The translations under genes and the position numbers were made by a program. A stretch of DNA of 64,000 nt from Saprospirales bacterium GYS_P2D (GTDB lineage: Bacteria; Bacteroidota; Bacteroidia; Chitinophagales; Saprospiraceae). The stretch lies in contig WUUP01000006.1 in assembly GCA_009833045.1 (NCBI GenBank), positions 25,369 through 89,368 on the forward strand. The letters run 5' to 3'. The notes beneath the pieces were generated by a model that was not told the DNA's origin, searched no databases, and worked only from the letters and a program-made list of their open reading frames with translations. Positions 17,399 through 26,171 of the stretch are shown here, piece by piece; within the stretch, counting starts at the first letter, position 1; every line of letters starts with the position of its first letter.

Positions 17399-18199
17399 AT
17401 GGCTAATATTAAAGAAAAATTTAATATGTTAGCGCTCAGGAAGGTTTTGATCAACCTTGCGATGATCGGTCTCCTGGCGGTGTGGGTCATCTCGATACAG
17501 AAAACGAACAGTGAATCTGTCAAAAGTGTAGACATCAATATCGCCAGTGTCGAAGGCATAAAAGACCTGGTCGTCAAGAAAGATGTCTATCAGATGATGA
17601 AAGCGAGCTCACCTGTAGATATCCAAAACATACCACTGAGAAAGCTGGATATCGCTGATATCGAGGCAAGACTGAATAGCGATAATCGCATACATAATGC
17701 CGAAGTATATATCGATGCCCAGCAAAACCTAAGAGTAGATGTAGTCCAGCGCCGTCCGATACTACGAGTAAAGGATAAGCGAGGTCAGGATTTTTATCTC
17801 GATCAAGAAGGTAACTATGTCAACAAGAGCCAATACCGAGCGGTGAGAGTGCCTATAGTGACAGGCTATCTCGAAGAGTATGAGCCCGGATGGAAAAAGA
17901 AAGCCGATAATAGAATCAAAACAGCGTACCAGATAGGTCAGATCATCTATCAGGATGAATTTTTAAGTGCTCTCATCGAGCAGATTCATTTTGAGAGAGA
18001 TGGTAGGATCGTATTCACTCCTAAAATAGGAGATGAAAAAATCGTAATGCGCTATACTGAAGAAGCAGAAAAGAAATTGACTTATAACCTTAAACAGTAT
18101 TACAAAAGAATGGCGGAAGAGAATAGTTGGGGTGAATATGATGAGCTCGACATCTCTTACAAAAATCAAGTAATCGGAAAAAGATCTGTCAAACCCTAA
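17399..18199 (+). CDS. ftsQ: FtsQ/DivIB-like division protein
   Basis: This 266-residue bitopic protein has a single N-terminal transmembrane helix (about residues 14-30), followed by a periplasmic region. That region fits a POTRA domain (VDINIASVEGIKDLVVKKDVYQMM) and the FtsQ beta domain (RRPILRVKDKRGQDFYLDQE). Similarity between FtsQ proteins of different phyla is weak. The position between murC and ftsA, the topology and the motif RVDVVQRRPI support the call. It starts on the base after the murC stop. Confidence 0.85.
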   Translation: MANIKEKFNMLALRKVLINLAMIGLLAVWVISIQKTNSESVKSVDINIASVEGIKDLVVKKDVYQMMKASSPVDIQNIPLRKLDIADIEARLNSDNRIHNAEVYIDAQQNLRVDVVQRRPILRVKDKRGQDFYLDQEGNYVNKSQYRAVRVPIVTGYLEEYEPGWKKKADNRIKTAYQIGQIIYQDEFLSALIEQIHFERDGRIVFTPKIGDEKIVMRYTEEAEKKLTYNLKQYYKRMAEENSWGEYDELDISYKNQVIGKRSVKP

Positions 18200-18209
18200 T
18201 AATGAAAAT

Positions 18210-19544
18210 ATGAGTGCAGAGTCCACATTCGACCAAAATGACGTGGTAGTAGCGATCGATATCGGTACTACCAAGGTGTGTGCTATTGCGGGTCGTAAAA
18301 ACGAATATGATAAGATCGAGATCATCGGAGTAGGTACGGTAGTGTCTGAGGGTGTATCTCGTGGAGTAGTATCTAATATCGACAAGACCGTGAAAGCAAT
18401 CCGTGAGGCGATCGAGATCGCTGAGCGCAATGCTGGGATGAAGTTTGACAATATCCATGTGGGTATCGCAGGTCAGCACATCAAGAGTCTACATCATCGA
18501 GGACTCCTCGTACGTAGCGATGTGAATACTGAGATCAGCGAAGATGACGTCGATAAGCTCATCAATGATATGTATCGATTAGTATTGCCTCCGGGCGATA
18601 AGATCTTACATGTGATACCGCAGGAGTTCACCGTAGATGATGAGCGAGATATCATCGATCCAGTAGGGATGAGTGGAGTACGCCTGGAGGCGAATTTTCA
18701 TATTATCACAGGACAGATATCTGCGAGTAAGAATATCATGAGATGTGTAGAGAAAGTCGGTCTCAATGTAGTCGACATCACCCTCGAGCCTATAGCATCA
18801 GCATCAGCTGTCCTGTCTAATGAAGAAAAGGAAGCTGGTGTCGTATTAGTAGATATCGGAGGTGGTACTACAGATATTACCATATTCAAGGATGGCATCA
18901 TACGTCATACTGCTGTGATTCCTTTTGGTGGCAATGTCATCACGAAGGATATTCAAGAAGGCTGTACAGTGATGCACGATCAGGCTGAGAAGCTGAAAGT
19001 AAAGTTTGGTTCTGCACTGGCAGAAGAGATATATGATAATCGTATTATCACAATACCGGGATTCAGAGGCAAGGAGCATAAGGAGATATCAGAGAAAAAT
19101 CTGGCTCGCATCATACAGGCGAGAGTAGAGGAGATCTTTGACTATGTCTTCTGGGAGATCAGACGCTCTGGCTATGAGAAGAAGCTGATCGCTGGTATGG
19201 TGTTGACAGGTGGAGGATCTCTGCTTAAGCATATCAACCTATTAGCCGAGTATCACACTGGTATGGACTGTCGCAAAGGACAGCCAAACGAACACCTCGC
19301 ACATGGCTATAGCAGTGCGCTGGCGAGTCCGATATATGCTACAGGCATAGGACTCCTCATCCATGCGATCAATAATGAAGATCTCAAGAAAGAGATCAAA
19401 GAGTCTATCCAATCGGAGGATCCAGATGCACCGATCGATATGGATGATATGGACATGGATGCCGAGCAAAAGAATAAATGGATTAAAAAGATATTCACCT
19501 ATACCAAGGAGTTCTTTGAAGCAGCTCCGGATACTGAATTATAA
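18210..19544 (+). CDS. ftsA: cell division actin-like protein FtsA
   Basis: This 444-residue actin-fold ATPase tethers FtsZ to the membrane. The phosphate-1 motif AIDIGTTKVCAIAG, the 1C domain, the phosphate-2 motif VLVDIGGGTTDIT and the adenosine motif GMVLTGGGSLLKHI are present in order. The acidic stretch near residues 405-425 (DPDAPIDMDDMDMDAEQ) precedes a C-terminal amphipathic segment (NKWIKKIFTYTKEFFE), the likely membrane-targeting helix. It lies 10 bp after ftsQ and 23 bp before ftsZ. Confidence 0.95.
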   Translation: MSAESTFDQNDVVVAIDIGTTKVCAIAGRKNEYDKIEIIGVGTVVSEGVSRGVVSNIDKTVKAIREAIEIAERNAGMKFDNIHVGIAGQHIKSLHHRGLLVRSDVNTEISEDDVDKLINDMYRLVLPPGDKILHVIPQEFTVDDERDIIDPVGMSGVRLEANFHIITGQISASKNIMRCVEKVGLNVVDITLEPIASASAVLSNEEKEAGVVLVDIGGGTTDITIFKDGIIRHTAVIPFGGNVITKDIQEGCTVMHDQAEKLKVKFGSALAEEIYDNRIITIPGFRGKEHKEISEKNLARIIQARVEEIFDYVFWEIRRSGYEKKLIAGMVLTGGGSLLKHINLLAEYHTGMDCRKGQPNEHLAHGYSSALASPIYATGIGLLIHAINNEDLKKEIKESIQSEDPDAPIDMDDMDMDAEQKNKWIKKIFTYTKEFFEAAPDTEL

Positions 19545-19567
19545 CTCATAACATTAATGATGAAGCT

Positions 19568-21034
19568 ATGTCTTTAGAATTTGATTTTAAGAAAAGAAAT
19601 GGATCGATCATAAAAGTAATCGGTGTAGGTGGCGGAGGAGGAAATGCCGTGGCCAACATGTTTAGAGAGGGCATCCAAGGTGTGGACTTCGCAGTCTGCA
19701 ATACGGATATCCAAGCTCTGGACAACAGTCCTGTGGACATGAAAATACAGCTCGGGCCACACCTGACAGATGGTCGTGGTGCAGGATCTAAGCCCGAGGT
19801 AGGACGTCAGGCATGTTTAGAGTCTATCGATGATATCAAGCAGTTTCTGGATGATGGTACTAAGATGCTATTCGTCACTGCAGGTATGGGCGGTGGTACT
19901 GGTACAGGTGCCGCTCCGATAGTAGCTAAGGCGGCTAAAGAAATGGGCGTTCTCACCGTAGCGATCGTCACACTTCCGTTCAAATTTGAAGGAAATCGTC
20001 GTCAGTCATACGCTCTTGAGGGACTCGAAGAACTCAAGAATAACGTAGATGCATTCCTCGTCATCTCTAATGATCGACTGAGTAAGATCCATGGTAATCT
20101 GGCACTCTCAGCGGCATTCGGCGAGGCGGACAATATACTCACGACTGCAGCGAAAGGTATCGCCGAGATCATCACAGTCCCAGGATATATCAATGTGGAC
20201 TTTGAGGATGTCAATACAGTCATGAGAGGATCAGGTATCGCTATCATGGGTAGTGCTCAGGCAGAAGGAGAGGAGCGTGCTCGCAAAGCTATCGATGCAG
20301 CTATGAACTCGCCATTACTCGAAGAAAATGACATACGAGGTGCTCAGCATATCTTACTCAATATCACATCGGGTCGCAAAGAAGTGACCATGGATGAGAT
20401 CGTAGAGATCACTGACTATGTACAAGAAGAAGCAGGATATGGTACCAATATCATCTGGGGTAACTGTCATGATGAGACGCTCGGAGAAGAAATTAGTGTC
20501 ACGCTGATCGCCACAGGATTCAGAGCTACTAATACTGTCAAAAAAGAACTTGCTACTGAAGATGTAAAAGTGCGTATACCTCTTGATGAGACTTCAGAAC
20601 TCTCAGAAGAGAATGGTGTCGTGATGGGTATCGCTGAGGGCGATGACTCTCGTACTATTGACTTTGAGGAGGATGACGTGCGTAAGACTATTGAGTCGCT
20701 CAATAGTGATTTCTCATTCAAGGCTCCGGAACCAGTATCGTCTACACCCGTTGAGCCAGTGAAAGAATCTGGAGCATTCGCTGATGATAGATATCGCAAA
20801 ATGGAAGAAGCTCGACGCAACTATATGCGTAATAGCATCGCTCCTAACTTTGATAATCCGAAGGCCATTAATGATATGGAAAACGAGCCGGCCTATAAGC
20901 GTCGAAATGTATCTCTCGAGAATGTAGATGAGTTGAGAAATAGTACTCGTCTCTCAAAATTTGAGATCGGACCAGATAGCGATAGACCATTAGGTCAGTC
21001 GCAGAATAGTTTTTTGCATGAAAATGTAGATTAA
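19568..21034 (+). CDS. ftsZ: cell division GTPase FtsZ
   Basis: This 488-residue tubulin homologue forms the Z ring. The N-terminal GTPase domain has IGVGGGGGNAVANM and the tubulin signature GGGTGTGAAP (about residues 108-117), followed by the T7 region. A long acidic linker (about residues 330-410) follows. The C-terminal peptide contains EPAYKRRNVSLENV, the likely FtsA-binding element, and the final NSFLHENVD, a tail typical of Bacteroidota FtsZ. It is the last protein gene of the cluster; the terminator at 21368 is 330 bp downstream. Confidence 0.96.
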   Translation: MSLEFDFKKRNGSIIKVIGVGGGGGNAVANMFREGIQGVDFAVCNTDIQALDNSPVDMKIQLGPHLTDGRGAGSKPEVGRQACLESIDDIKQFLDDGTKMLFVTAGMGGGTGTGAAPIVAKAAKEMGVLTVAIVTLPFKFEGNRRQSYALEGLEELKNNVDAFLVISNDRLSKIHGNLALSAAFGEADNILTTAAKGIAEIITVPGYINVDFEDVNTVMRGSGIAIMGSAQAEGEERARKAIDAAMNSPLLEENDIRGAQHILLNITSGRKEVTMDEIVEITDYVQEEAGYGTNIIWGNCHDETLGEEISVTLIATGFRATNTVKKELATEDVKVRIPLDETSELSEENGVVMGIAEGDDSRTIDFEEDDVRKTIESLNSDFSFKAPEPVSSTPVEPVKESGAFADDRYRKMEEARRNYMRNSIAPNFDNPKAINDMENEPAYKRRNVSLENVDELRNSTRLSKFEIGPDSDRPLGQSQNSFLHENVD

Positions 21035-21137
21035 GCAAAAAAAATGAGGCGATATATATATTATAAAAAATAATATGTGTATCTTGCTCTCAGTTAGAGA
21101 AAGATGTATTCAATAAAGATTGAATATTTAAGATAAA

Positions 21138-21323
21138 TAAACTTGGCAGTTTAGTAGAAATCGCTTAGGCGATTTAATTTAAGGACGAAGACGTACTCTT
21201 TTTATCTACTATCATATTAAGGAAAGGCTACTAAATCTGCTCTGGGTGTGACCTGATGGTTTTAAACTGTGCCTGATGGGAGCGCCTGAAGTTCATGGAC
21301 TAATGATGGATTTCGTCTTTTTA
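21138..21323 (+). ncRNA. candidate structured non-coding RNA downstream of ftsZ
   Basis: This gene-free stretch folds well by eye. A 12-bp helix (21146-21157 with 21228-21240, one bulged U) encloses a perfect 7-bp hairpin, AAATCGC-TTAG-GCGATTT (21158-21175). A further 9-bp pairing (21181-21189 with 21312-21320) crosses the first helix. It is either a pseudoknot or an alternative fold, and it ends in a short T run. TAAACTTG at 21138-21145 differs from the TAnnTTTG minus-7 box at one base and would start transcription at about the base of the helix. I cannot assign a family; a 6S-type RNA is one possibility. It could also be an ftsZ 3' UTR element. Confidence 0.4.
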
Positions 21324-21367
21324 TTATAATCTTTTCCTTTTTATGAGATTGGTTTATTAAAAAGTTG

Positions 21368-21393
21368 CCCCGACTCCCAGTCGGGGTTTTTTT
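21368..21393 (+). terminator. intrinsic terminator closing the dcw cluster
   Basis: CCCCGACT pairs with AGTCGGGG (8 bp, 3-nt loop), followed by seven T. It lies between the plus-strand dcw cluster or candidate RNA and the convergent minus-strand gene starting at 21427. On the minus strand the T run is offset, so it may work weakly there too. Confidence 0.9.
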
Positions 21394-21426
21394 ATGTCCA
21401 GCTGTCAAAGTCTGAATTAGGTATTC

Positions 21427-22299
21427 TTAGTTTCTTCTCAAATAGATATACTCTCTGGATCCATCAAATATGATATCGAATCTCCTCAGAATATCGCATC
21501 CTAATACACTCATTTTTTGCCTGCCGATGGCTCCCTCAAAAAAGCCTATTAATGGCTCATCGATAGATAGAGAGCCGATGATTAACTGATCTGTAGTTCC
21601 TTTTTTCGTGATGATTTCATTGCCATAGGAGTCTTTGAGCACTTGTTCTGAGCTGACGGTGATGACATTTGATAGATGATGATCTGCTACATACTGGTCA
21701 TCCAGAAGAAGGCCTCCACCATAGCCTGAGTGTATCAGGTATTGATGTTGATAGCTATTTGCTCCAGCGATGATATCCAGGCTGATAAAATATAGACCTT
21801 CTTTATTTTCGATAGGGTGGCGCTGATATTGAGATATATCTTTGGGTAGATCATCACTGATGATCAGCATTTGATCGGTGTAATGGATGCTTACCACTTT
21901 GTTTTCAAATAGATTTAGTCCAAACTTTCCATCGGACTGATGACCAGAATATTGACTTGCCCATATTTTTAGACTGTCTTTTTTTATAGAGCTGATAGTC
22001 AGTGTGTTATGCGAGCTGGTCATGCTCTGAGTCTTGCCTCCCCAGCTTCTGACATCGGTACTGTCATCCCACATAATAGAGGGCATTTTGAGCGTCGTGC
22101 TATCATAGATGAGACTTACATCATTCACCGCAGTATGGAGCATCAGATCTACTGAGTCAGTATCATTGAGGATGCACGTGATGATGATATTGTGATCCAT
22201 ATTGAGGGCAAACGGAATGGTATCTGGCTGAGCGAGTAAACTGATACTGTGTAAACAATTGATAATCAAAAATATCAAGATAGGGTAGAAACGTGTCAT
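21427..22299 (-). CDS. secreted retropepsin-like protein with degenerate catalytic motifs
   Basis: This 290-residue protein has a signal peptide (cleavage probably after LLAQ). The layout resembles two-domain aspartyl-protease-like proteins of Bacteroidota: a first lobe with FALNMDHNIIITCILND and a second with YLIHSGYGGGLLLDD. Where a protease would have DTG or DSG, the sequence reads HTA (LMLHTAVND) and HSG (LIHSGYGGG), so both catalytic aspartates appear to be lost. The final GCDILRRFDIIFD fits the second-lobe hydrophobic-glycine motif. It is probably a non-catalytic relative. The assignment rests on pattern only. Confidence 0.55.
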   Translation of the reverse strand: MTRFYPILIFLIINCLHSISLLAQPDTIPFALNMDHNIIITCILNDTDSVDLMLHTAVNDVSLIYDSTTLKMPSIMWDDSTDVRSWGGKTQSMTSSHNTLTISSIKKDSLKIWASQYSGHQSDGKFGLNLFENKVVSIHYTDQMLIISDDLPKDISQYQRHPIENKEGLYFISLDIIAGANSYQHQYLIHSGYGGGLLLDDQYVADHHLSNVITVSSEQVLKDSYGNEIITKKGTTDQLIIGSLSIDEPLIGFFEGAIGRQKMSVLGCDILRRFDIIFDGSREYIYLRRN

Positions 22300-22378
22300 A
22301 CCTCTAAGATAACACTATACACGAGGTAGAATTTTGAAGAATGTAAAGCTGCTAAGAGCAATCAAATAAGAATGAATA

Positions 22379-23512
22379 CTAAGCTCCTATGCTGAATGTA
22401 GTAGAATACTTTTTACCAGTATCATGATTGATGAGATGTACGAAGTAGAGTCCTTCTTTTACATTCCACATATTGATAGTATTAAAGTAATCTAAGCGCT
22501 CATTGATATCATACATTTTCTTTCCTGACTGGTCAAAAATGCGGAGCGAGTAGTTATGCGGCTTGATATTGCTGATATCGAGTTTGAATATACCTTCGTT
22601 TGGATTAGGTAGTACTTGAATCTGTGGATCAAAGTCCTCAGCAAGGTCTAAGCTGGTCTCAATAGTGCTCGTGCTTAGGTCCTGACAGTTAGGTGGATTG
22701 TTTTCGCAGTACATTCTGCTGGCGAGCGTACAGTCCGCTACGAATGGATTTGCTTTACCATCCTGATATACTGCTATAGCCTGCGTACGGCTGAGCTCCA
22801 GCTCATCTACTGGATCATTAGCCTGCCACTCACAGAGATCAGCTTTCATATCTTCAAAAAAGTCTGGATCTGCCTCTAATGCAGCCTCTCTGTACATGGT
22901 GTAGAAATAGAATACCGCTCTGGCGATATCACCTTTTACTTCTTCTCTTGGCTCGAAATAGCCAAAGTTGTTAGGGTAGACATCTACCTCGCTATACTTT
23001 TGGATTTCTTCATTTGATAGCTCATCAGGATTTGAGAGCTTGGTATCTTTATAAAACCATTGATCAGTATCTGTGTCTAATATTTCTGCGAAAGCAAAAT
23101 TAGATCGAGCTTCATTGACCTCCCAGCGGCATGGTGCGAGATTGTGCATGTCGCTGAATGCATTTCCATTAGTTTCTCTGGCGCCTTTTGATCTTGGGTA
23201 GATATGCTCTGCGTTGATGCCATTTGGCTGAGCATTCATGGCTAAAAACTGAATAGGGTATTCTTCTGAAGGTGGGAGATAGAGCGTATGATCTGTGTAG
23301 ATCGTGTGGACGCTGTCATCGATATTGTAGATCTCTGTGTAGAGGATCTCTCGGGCTCGAGAGTACATCTCTACGAAGTTTGGTTTGTAGTCTTCTACTA
23401 CAGCCTGCTCCAGTCGGCTACCCATGAGATCGGGATGGATCATCTCTTGAGCCTCAGTCGTCATTACAGTCAAAACTATCAGTACAAACAGCCAAATACG
23501 CTTCATAGCCAA
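22379..23512 (-). CDS. secreted endonuclease I family nuclease with T9SS sorting domain
   Basis: This 377-residue protein has a signal peptide (MKRIWLFVLIVLTVMTTEAQ), then an EndA/NucM-type nuclease domain with the expected metal and catalytic block. That block reads NAEHIYPRSKGA, followed by SDMHNLAPC and NEARSNFAF. The last 80 residues (VLPNPNEGIFKLDI to the end, with GKKMYDI and GLYFVHL) match a type A T9SS C-terminal sorting domain, so the enzyme should be exported to the surface or medium. The likely role is degrading extracellular DNA or RNA for nutrients. Confidence 0.88.
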   Translation of the reverse strand: MAMKRIWLFVLIVLTVMTTEAQEMIHPDLMGSRLEQAVVEDYKPNFVEMYSRAREILYTEIYNIDDSVHTIYTDHTLYLPPSEEYPIQFLAMNAQPNGINAEHIYPRSKGARETNGNAFSDMHNLAPCRWEVNEARSNFAFAEILDTDTDQWFYKDTKLSNPDELSNEEIQKYSEVDVYPNNFGYFEPREEVKGDIARAVFYFYTMYREAALEADPDFFEDMKADLCEWQANDPVDELELSRTQAIAVYQDGKANPFVADCTLASRMYCENNPPNCQDLSTSTIETSLDLAEDFDPQIQVLPNPNEGIFKLDISNIKPHNYSLRIFDQSGKKMYDINERLDYFNTINMWNVKEGLYFVHLINHDTGKKYSTTFSIGA

Positions 23513-23647
23513 AGTGTAGCACAGCAGGATATAGCCCGCTTAGCTAATGTTTTAGAATTAGTAAGTGAAATTGAAAAACTGGATATGAAATACAGGGATG
23601 ACGCTAAGATAGAAAATGATTTAATCTGCGAAAGAATTAATCAATAA
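23513..23647 (+). pseudogene. possible 3' remnant of an unknown gene
   Basis: One open frame here gives a coding-like charged helical tail (ARLANVLELVSEIEKLDMK, later KIENDLICERINQ and stop). No plausible start exists in the intergenic space, because the frame continues backwards only as antisense of the nuclease gene. It looks like the truncated end of a lost gene. The product is unknown, and chance coding potential is not excluded. Confidence 0.25.
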
Positions 23648-23692
23648 ATTTTGTGAGACGTAGAGTGTGAAAGTTTTACATATCTCTAATTG

Positions 23693-23809
23693 TTATATAT
23701 TATCTACCAGATATTTCCTTTCTTTCGGGTCGATTCGTTTCCCTGTTTTGAGTTCTTCTATAGGATTGCCATTCATATTTTGAATAAAGTTCATGTATTG
23801 TTTACCCAT
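23693..23809 (-). CDS. small ORF or relic, 38 residues
   Basis: A 38-codon frame, starting MGKQYMNFIQNMNG and ending RKYLVDNI, has a natural-looking composition with a TGKRIDPKERKYL core. An in-frame stop lies three codons upstream. A different frame reads on from upstream (RGYKYKPRWVNNT), so this may be a frameshifted piece of a larger lost gene. It lies between the nuclease and the WYL gene; nothing else is seen in 23648-23857. Confidence 0.25.
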   Translation of the reverse strand: MGKQYMNFIQNMNGNPIEELKTGKRIDPKERKYLVDNI

Positions 23810-23857
23810 CTTGGCTTATACTTGTAGCCTCGATATTTACTGCCAAGTACATCATTT

Positions 23858-24886
23858 ATGCCCACTAATAAGCACGCTATAATTCGCTACCGTACCATCG
23901 ATCAATGTCTCCGGACACCTGATCTGATCTGGAACTGGAAGAAACTGGCTACAGAATGTGCTCGAGCGATACATGAGTCGACAGGGCATGAAGTAGAGCT
24001 CTCAGAGCGTACGATCAAAGGAGATCTCGCAGCTATGCGTCACAATGAAGTGCTCAATTATAAGGCATCTATCATTTATGATCGTGGATCAAAGTCCTAT
24101 CGATATTCTGATAGTTCTTACAGGCTAAAAGAAGCGGCCATAGATGAAAGGGAAACGGTATCACTTCATGATGCACTGAAGCTGCTCAAGCAGTTTTCGG
24201 GATTCTCCGAGATACTCGGTATCGAGTCGATCCTGACGAAGCTCCATCATACGATAGATCAAGAAGATAGCGAGAGAGGGAGTGTCATCCACTTTGATCA
24301 TCCGCTCGATGCGCCTGGACAAGAGTGGCTCTACGAGGCCTACAGTGCGATCAATGATCAGCGGACGATCCAGCTGACCTATCAGAAGTTTGGCGAGGAG
24401 CCTCAAGGTGTCATCATGAGTCCCTACCTCCTAAAGGAATATCAAAAACGATGGTATCTCCTCGGCTATGAGCATAAGAAAAATGAGCTCAGGACTTACG
24501 CTCTCGATCGGATCAAGGACATTAAAGAAAGTCTTAAGGACTATCACGCCATGGAGGATTTTGATCCAGATCAGTATTTTAATGATGTGATCGGTATCAT
24601 CGTCGATACCGAAAAGGGGACTGAGCCAATAGAGATCAAAGTATATGGAAAACAGATAGACTACTTCATGACTCGTCCTCTACATCGCTCTCAGCGACTC
24701 AAAAGTGAAGGAGAAGACAATGGGCGTAGATGTGCCCTCTTTCATTATGAACTCATGATAAACTATGAGCTGGTCAGTGAGCTGCTGTCCTATCGAGAAA
24801 ATATCGAGGTCATAAGTCCTCTTTCTCTACGAGAAGAAATCAAACGGTCACTGCAGCAGAGTATAAAGAGGTATGAGGGGGAGTAA
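23858..24886 (+). CDS. WYL-domain transcriptional regulator
   Basis: This 342-residue protein has an N-terminal DNA-binding region (about residues 1-75, including LSERTIKGDLAAMRH). A WYL domain follows from about residue 145, with the signature region YLLKEYQKRWYLLGYE and the later ALDRIKDI. A WCX-type C-terminal domain follows. WYL regulators sense ligands, often nucleic acids or nucleotides, and frequently control stress or defence genes. No partner operon is attached: the downstream region is a repeat, and the next gene (a vWA protein) starts almost 600 bp away. Its target is unknown. Confidence 0.88.
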   Translation: MPTNKHAIIRYRTIDQCLRTPDLIWNWKKLATECARAIHESTGHEVELSERTIKGDLAAMRHNEVLNYKASIIYDRGSKSYRYSDSSYRLKEAAIDERETVSLHDALKLLKQFSGFSEILGIESILTKLHHTIDQEDSERGSVIHFDHPLDAPGQEWLYEAYSAINDQRTIQLTYQKFGEEPQGVIMSPYLLKEYQKRWYLLGYEHKKNELRTYALDRIKDIKESLKDYHAMEDFDPDQYFNDVIGIIVDTEKGTEPIEIKVYGKQIDYFMTRPLHRSQRLKSEGEDNGRRCALFHYELMINYELVSELLSYRENIEVISPLSLREEIKRSLQQSIKRYEGE

Positions 24887-25140
24887 TGAGTAGTGAGAAG
24901 TGAGTAGCGAGTATTGAGGCTTTAGGTCAGATGTCGATCCGAGTATCAAGTGAAAAGTGAGAAAGTCGAAAGTTCTTTTATTCTGTCATCGGATTCATCC
25001 TCCTGTCCTTCTATTGCGAAGAGAAGGATGAAACATTGTGTTTTCAATAGAGACGACTACCGTAATCATCTTAGGTAATCATAAGATCAGTCCTCCATGT
25101 TAAGGGAGGTGCCCGTAGGGCGGAGGGTTCCGAAAGCAGA
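24887..25140 (-). repeat. inverted single copy of the hairpin-rich repeat family
   Basis: Read on the minus strand, this stretch contains the same ordered blocks as the tandem array at 33430-34369. These are the GCCC..GGGC hairpin with CACCTCCCTT and ATGGAGGACTGAT, the phrase AAGATGATTACGG, the junction ATTGAAAAC, the TCCTTCT..GAAGGA hairpin with ACAGGAGGATGA, and a purine-rich GAGTA/GTGAG stretch. It begins directly after the WYL stop codon. It carries no gene. Confidence 0.7.
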
Positions 25141-25473
25141 AAGGAAGGAAAGATCATGGGGGGTAACGTTGGCCTACTTACTCAGGATGTCCAAGTAGGT
25201 AGTATAGCGTGGAGTCTGCGACACCCTTTCAGGCACTCCAAACTTCAAACTTTCCAACCTGATACTTTCAAACTCTCATATAAGAGTACAGATATGGGTG
25301 TTTACCCTTGTATAGGAAAGTGACTGCCTGAATATCTTAGAGCAGTGCTCATGGACATTTGATAAAAAACATATTAAATATTTTTATCATGCAAAATGGC
25401 TGCACGATAGCCTTCATATTTGTCACTGTAATTATTAACGATCAACAACCATTATTAAGAAAAATCATCCCAA
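25141..25473. other. gene-free stretch before the vWA gene
   Basis: No credible gene is seen. A 7-bp inverted repeat is present (CCTACTT and AAGTAGG, about 25172-25200), as is a 6-bp one (TGGAGT and ACTCCA). The CAAACTTTCC-type stretch at about 25245-25275 resembles, on the other strand, the degenerate AAGTT/GAAAG stretches at 33385-33430 and 41810-41850. The last 100 bp are AT-rich and should hold the vWA promoter; CATATTTG at about 25417 is one base off the minus-7 consensus. Confidence 0.5.
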
Positions 25474-26109
25474 ATGAAAGCTAATCCAACACCAAGCACC
25501 TACGTACACAATCTCATCCTCATCGACGAGAGCGCATCCATGCAGCGACTGCATCATGCCGCTATAGATAGTGTGAATGATACGCTCCGAGCTATCGCCG
25601 ACTGCCAAGAGCGACTCAGTCAGCAGCAGCAGGTGAGCATTTTCTCGTTCAATGGGAAAGGCACTCGTATGCACGCCTTTGACCAAAATGTATCTACCGT
25701 CTCCGCCCTACAGTACGACCAATACCGCCCTGACTCCACCACGCCACTCATGGACTGCATAGGACAGACCATCGGCATGCTCAAAGCTCGCCAGAGCCAA
25801 AAGCTCAATGATGAGCAGGTGATCGTCACCATACTCACCGATGGCAGCGAAAATGGCTCTAAGAAATATTGCCAGCTGTCTATCTCTCGACTGATCAGTG
25901 TGATGAGGAGTGCTGGCTGGATATTTAATTATGTCGGAGCCAATCACGATGTAGCCCGTACCTGTGAGCGACTCAATATCGCTAATCACTATGAGTTCAA
26001 ACCGACGCCTCAGGACCTCCAGCAGCAGATGTTGCTGGAGCGCATGGCTCGGATGAATATGTATCGTACGATCGCCACGCAGCAGACTCAGTATGTCCAC
26101 GCAGCATAA
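25474..26109 (+). CDS. stand-alone von Willebrand factor A domain protein
   Basis: This 211-residue protein is essentially one vWA domain. The MIDAS metal-binding elements are present: DESAS at residues 18-22, the threonine in DSTTPLMD, and the aspartate in ILTDGSENG. There is no signal peptide or membrane segment, so it should act in the cytoplasm as a metal-dependent protein-binding module. It is single and not followed by an AAA ATPase or kinase, the usual partners of such proteins. Function unknown. Confidence 0.82.
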   Translation: MKANPTPSTYVHNLILIDESASMQRLHHAAIDSVNDTLRAIADCQERLSQQQQVSIFSFNGKGTRMHAFDQNVSTVSALQYDQYRPDSTTPLMDCIGQTIGMLKARQSQKLNDEQVIVTILTDGSENGSKKYCQLSISRLISVMRSAGWIFNYVGANHDVARTCERLNIANHYEFKPTPQDLQQQMLLERMARMNMYRTIATQQTQYVHAA

Positions 26110-26171
26110 GGACTATGTAAACTGATGGCAGTACCTTATCTTAGGTCTTATTTCATTTATACGAATGTCTT

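Noticed and set aside
24887-25473. Insertion sequence remnant
   Set aside because: No transposase fragment, terminal inverted repeat pair or target duplication could be found; the similarity is to the palindromic repeat family only.
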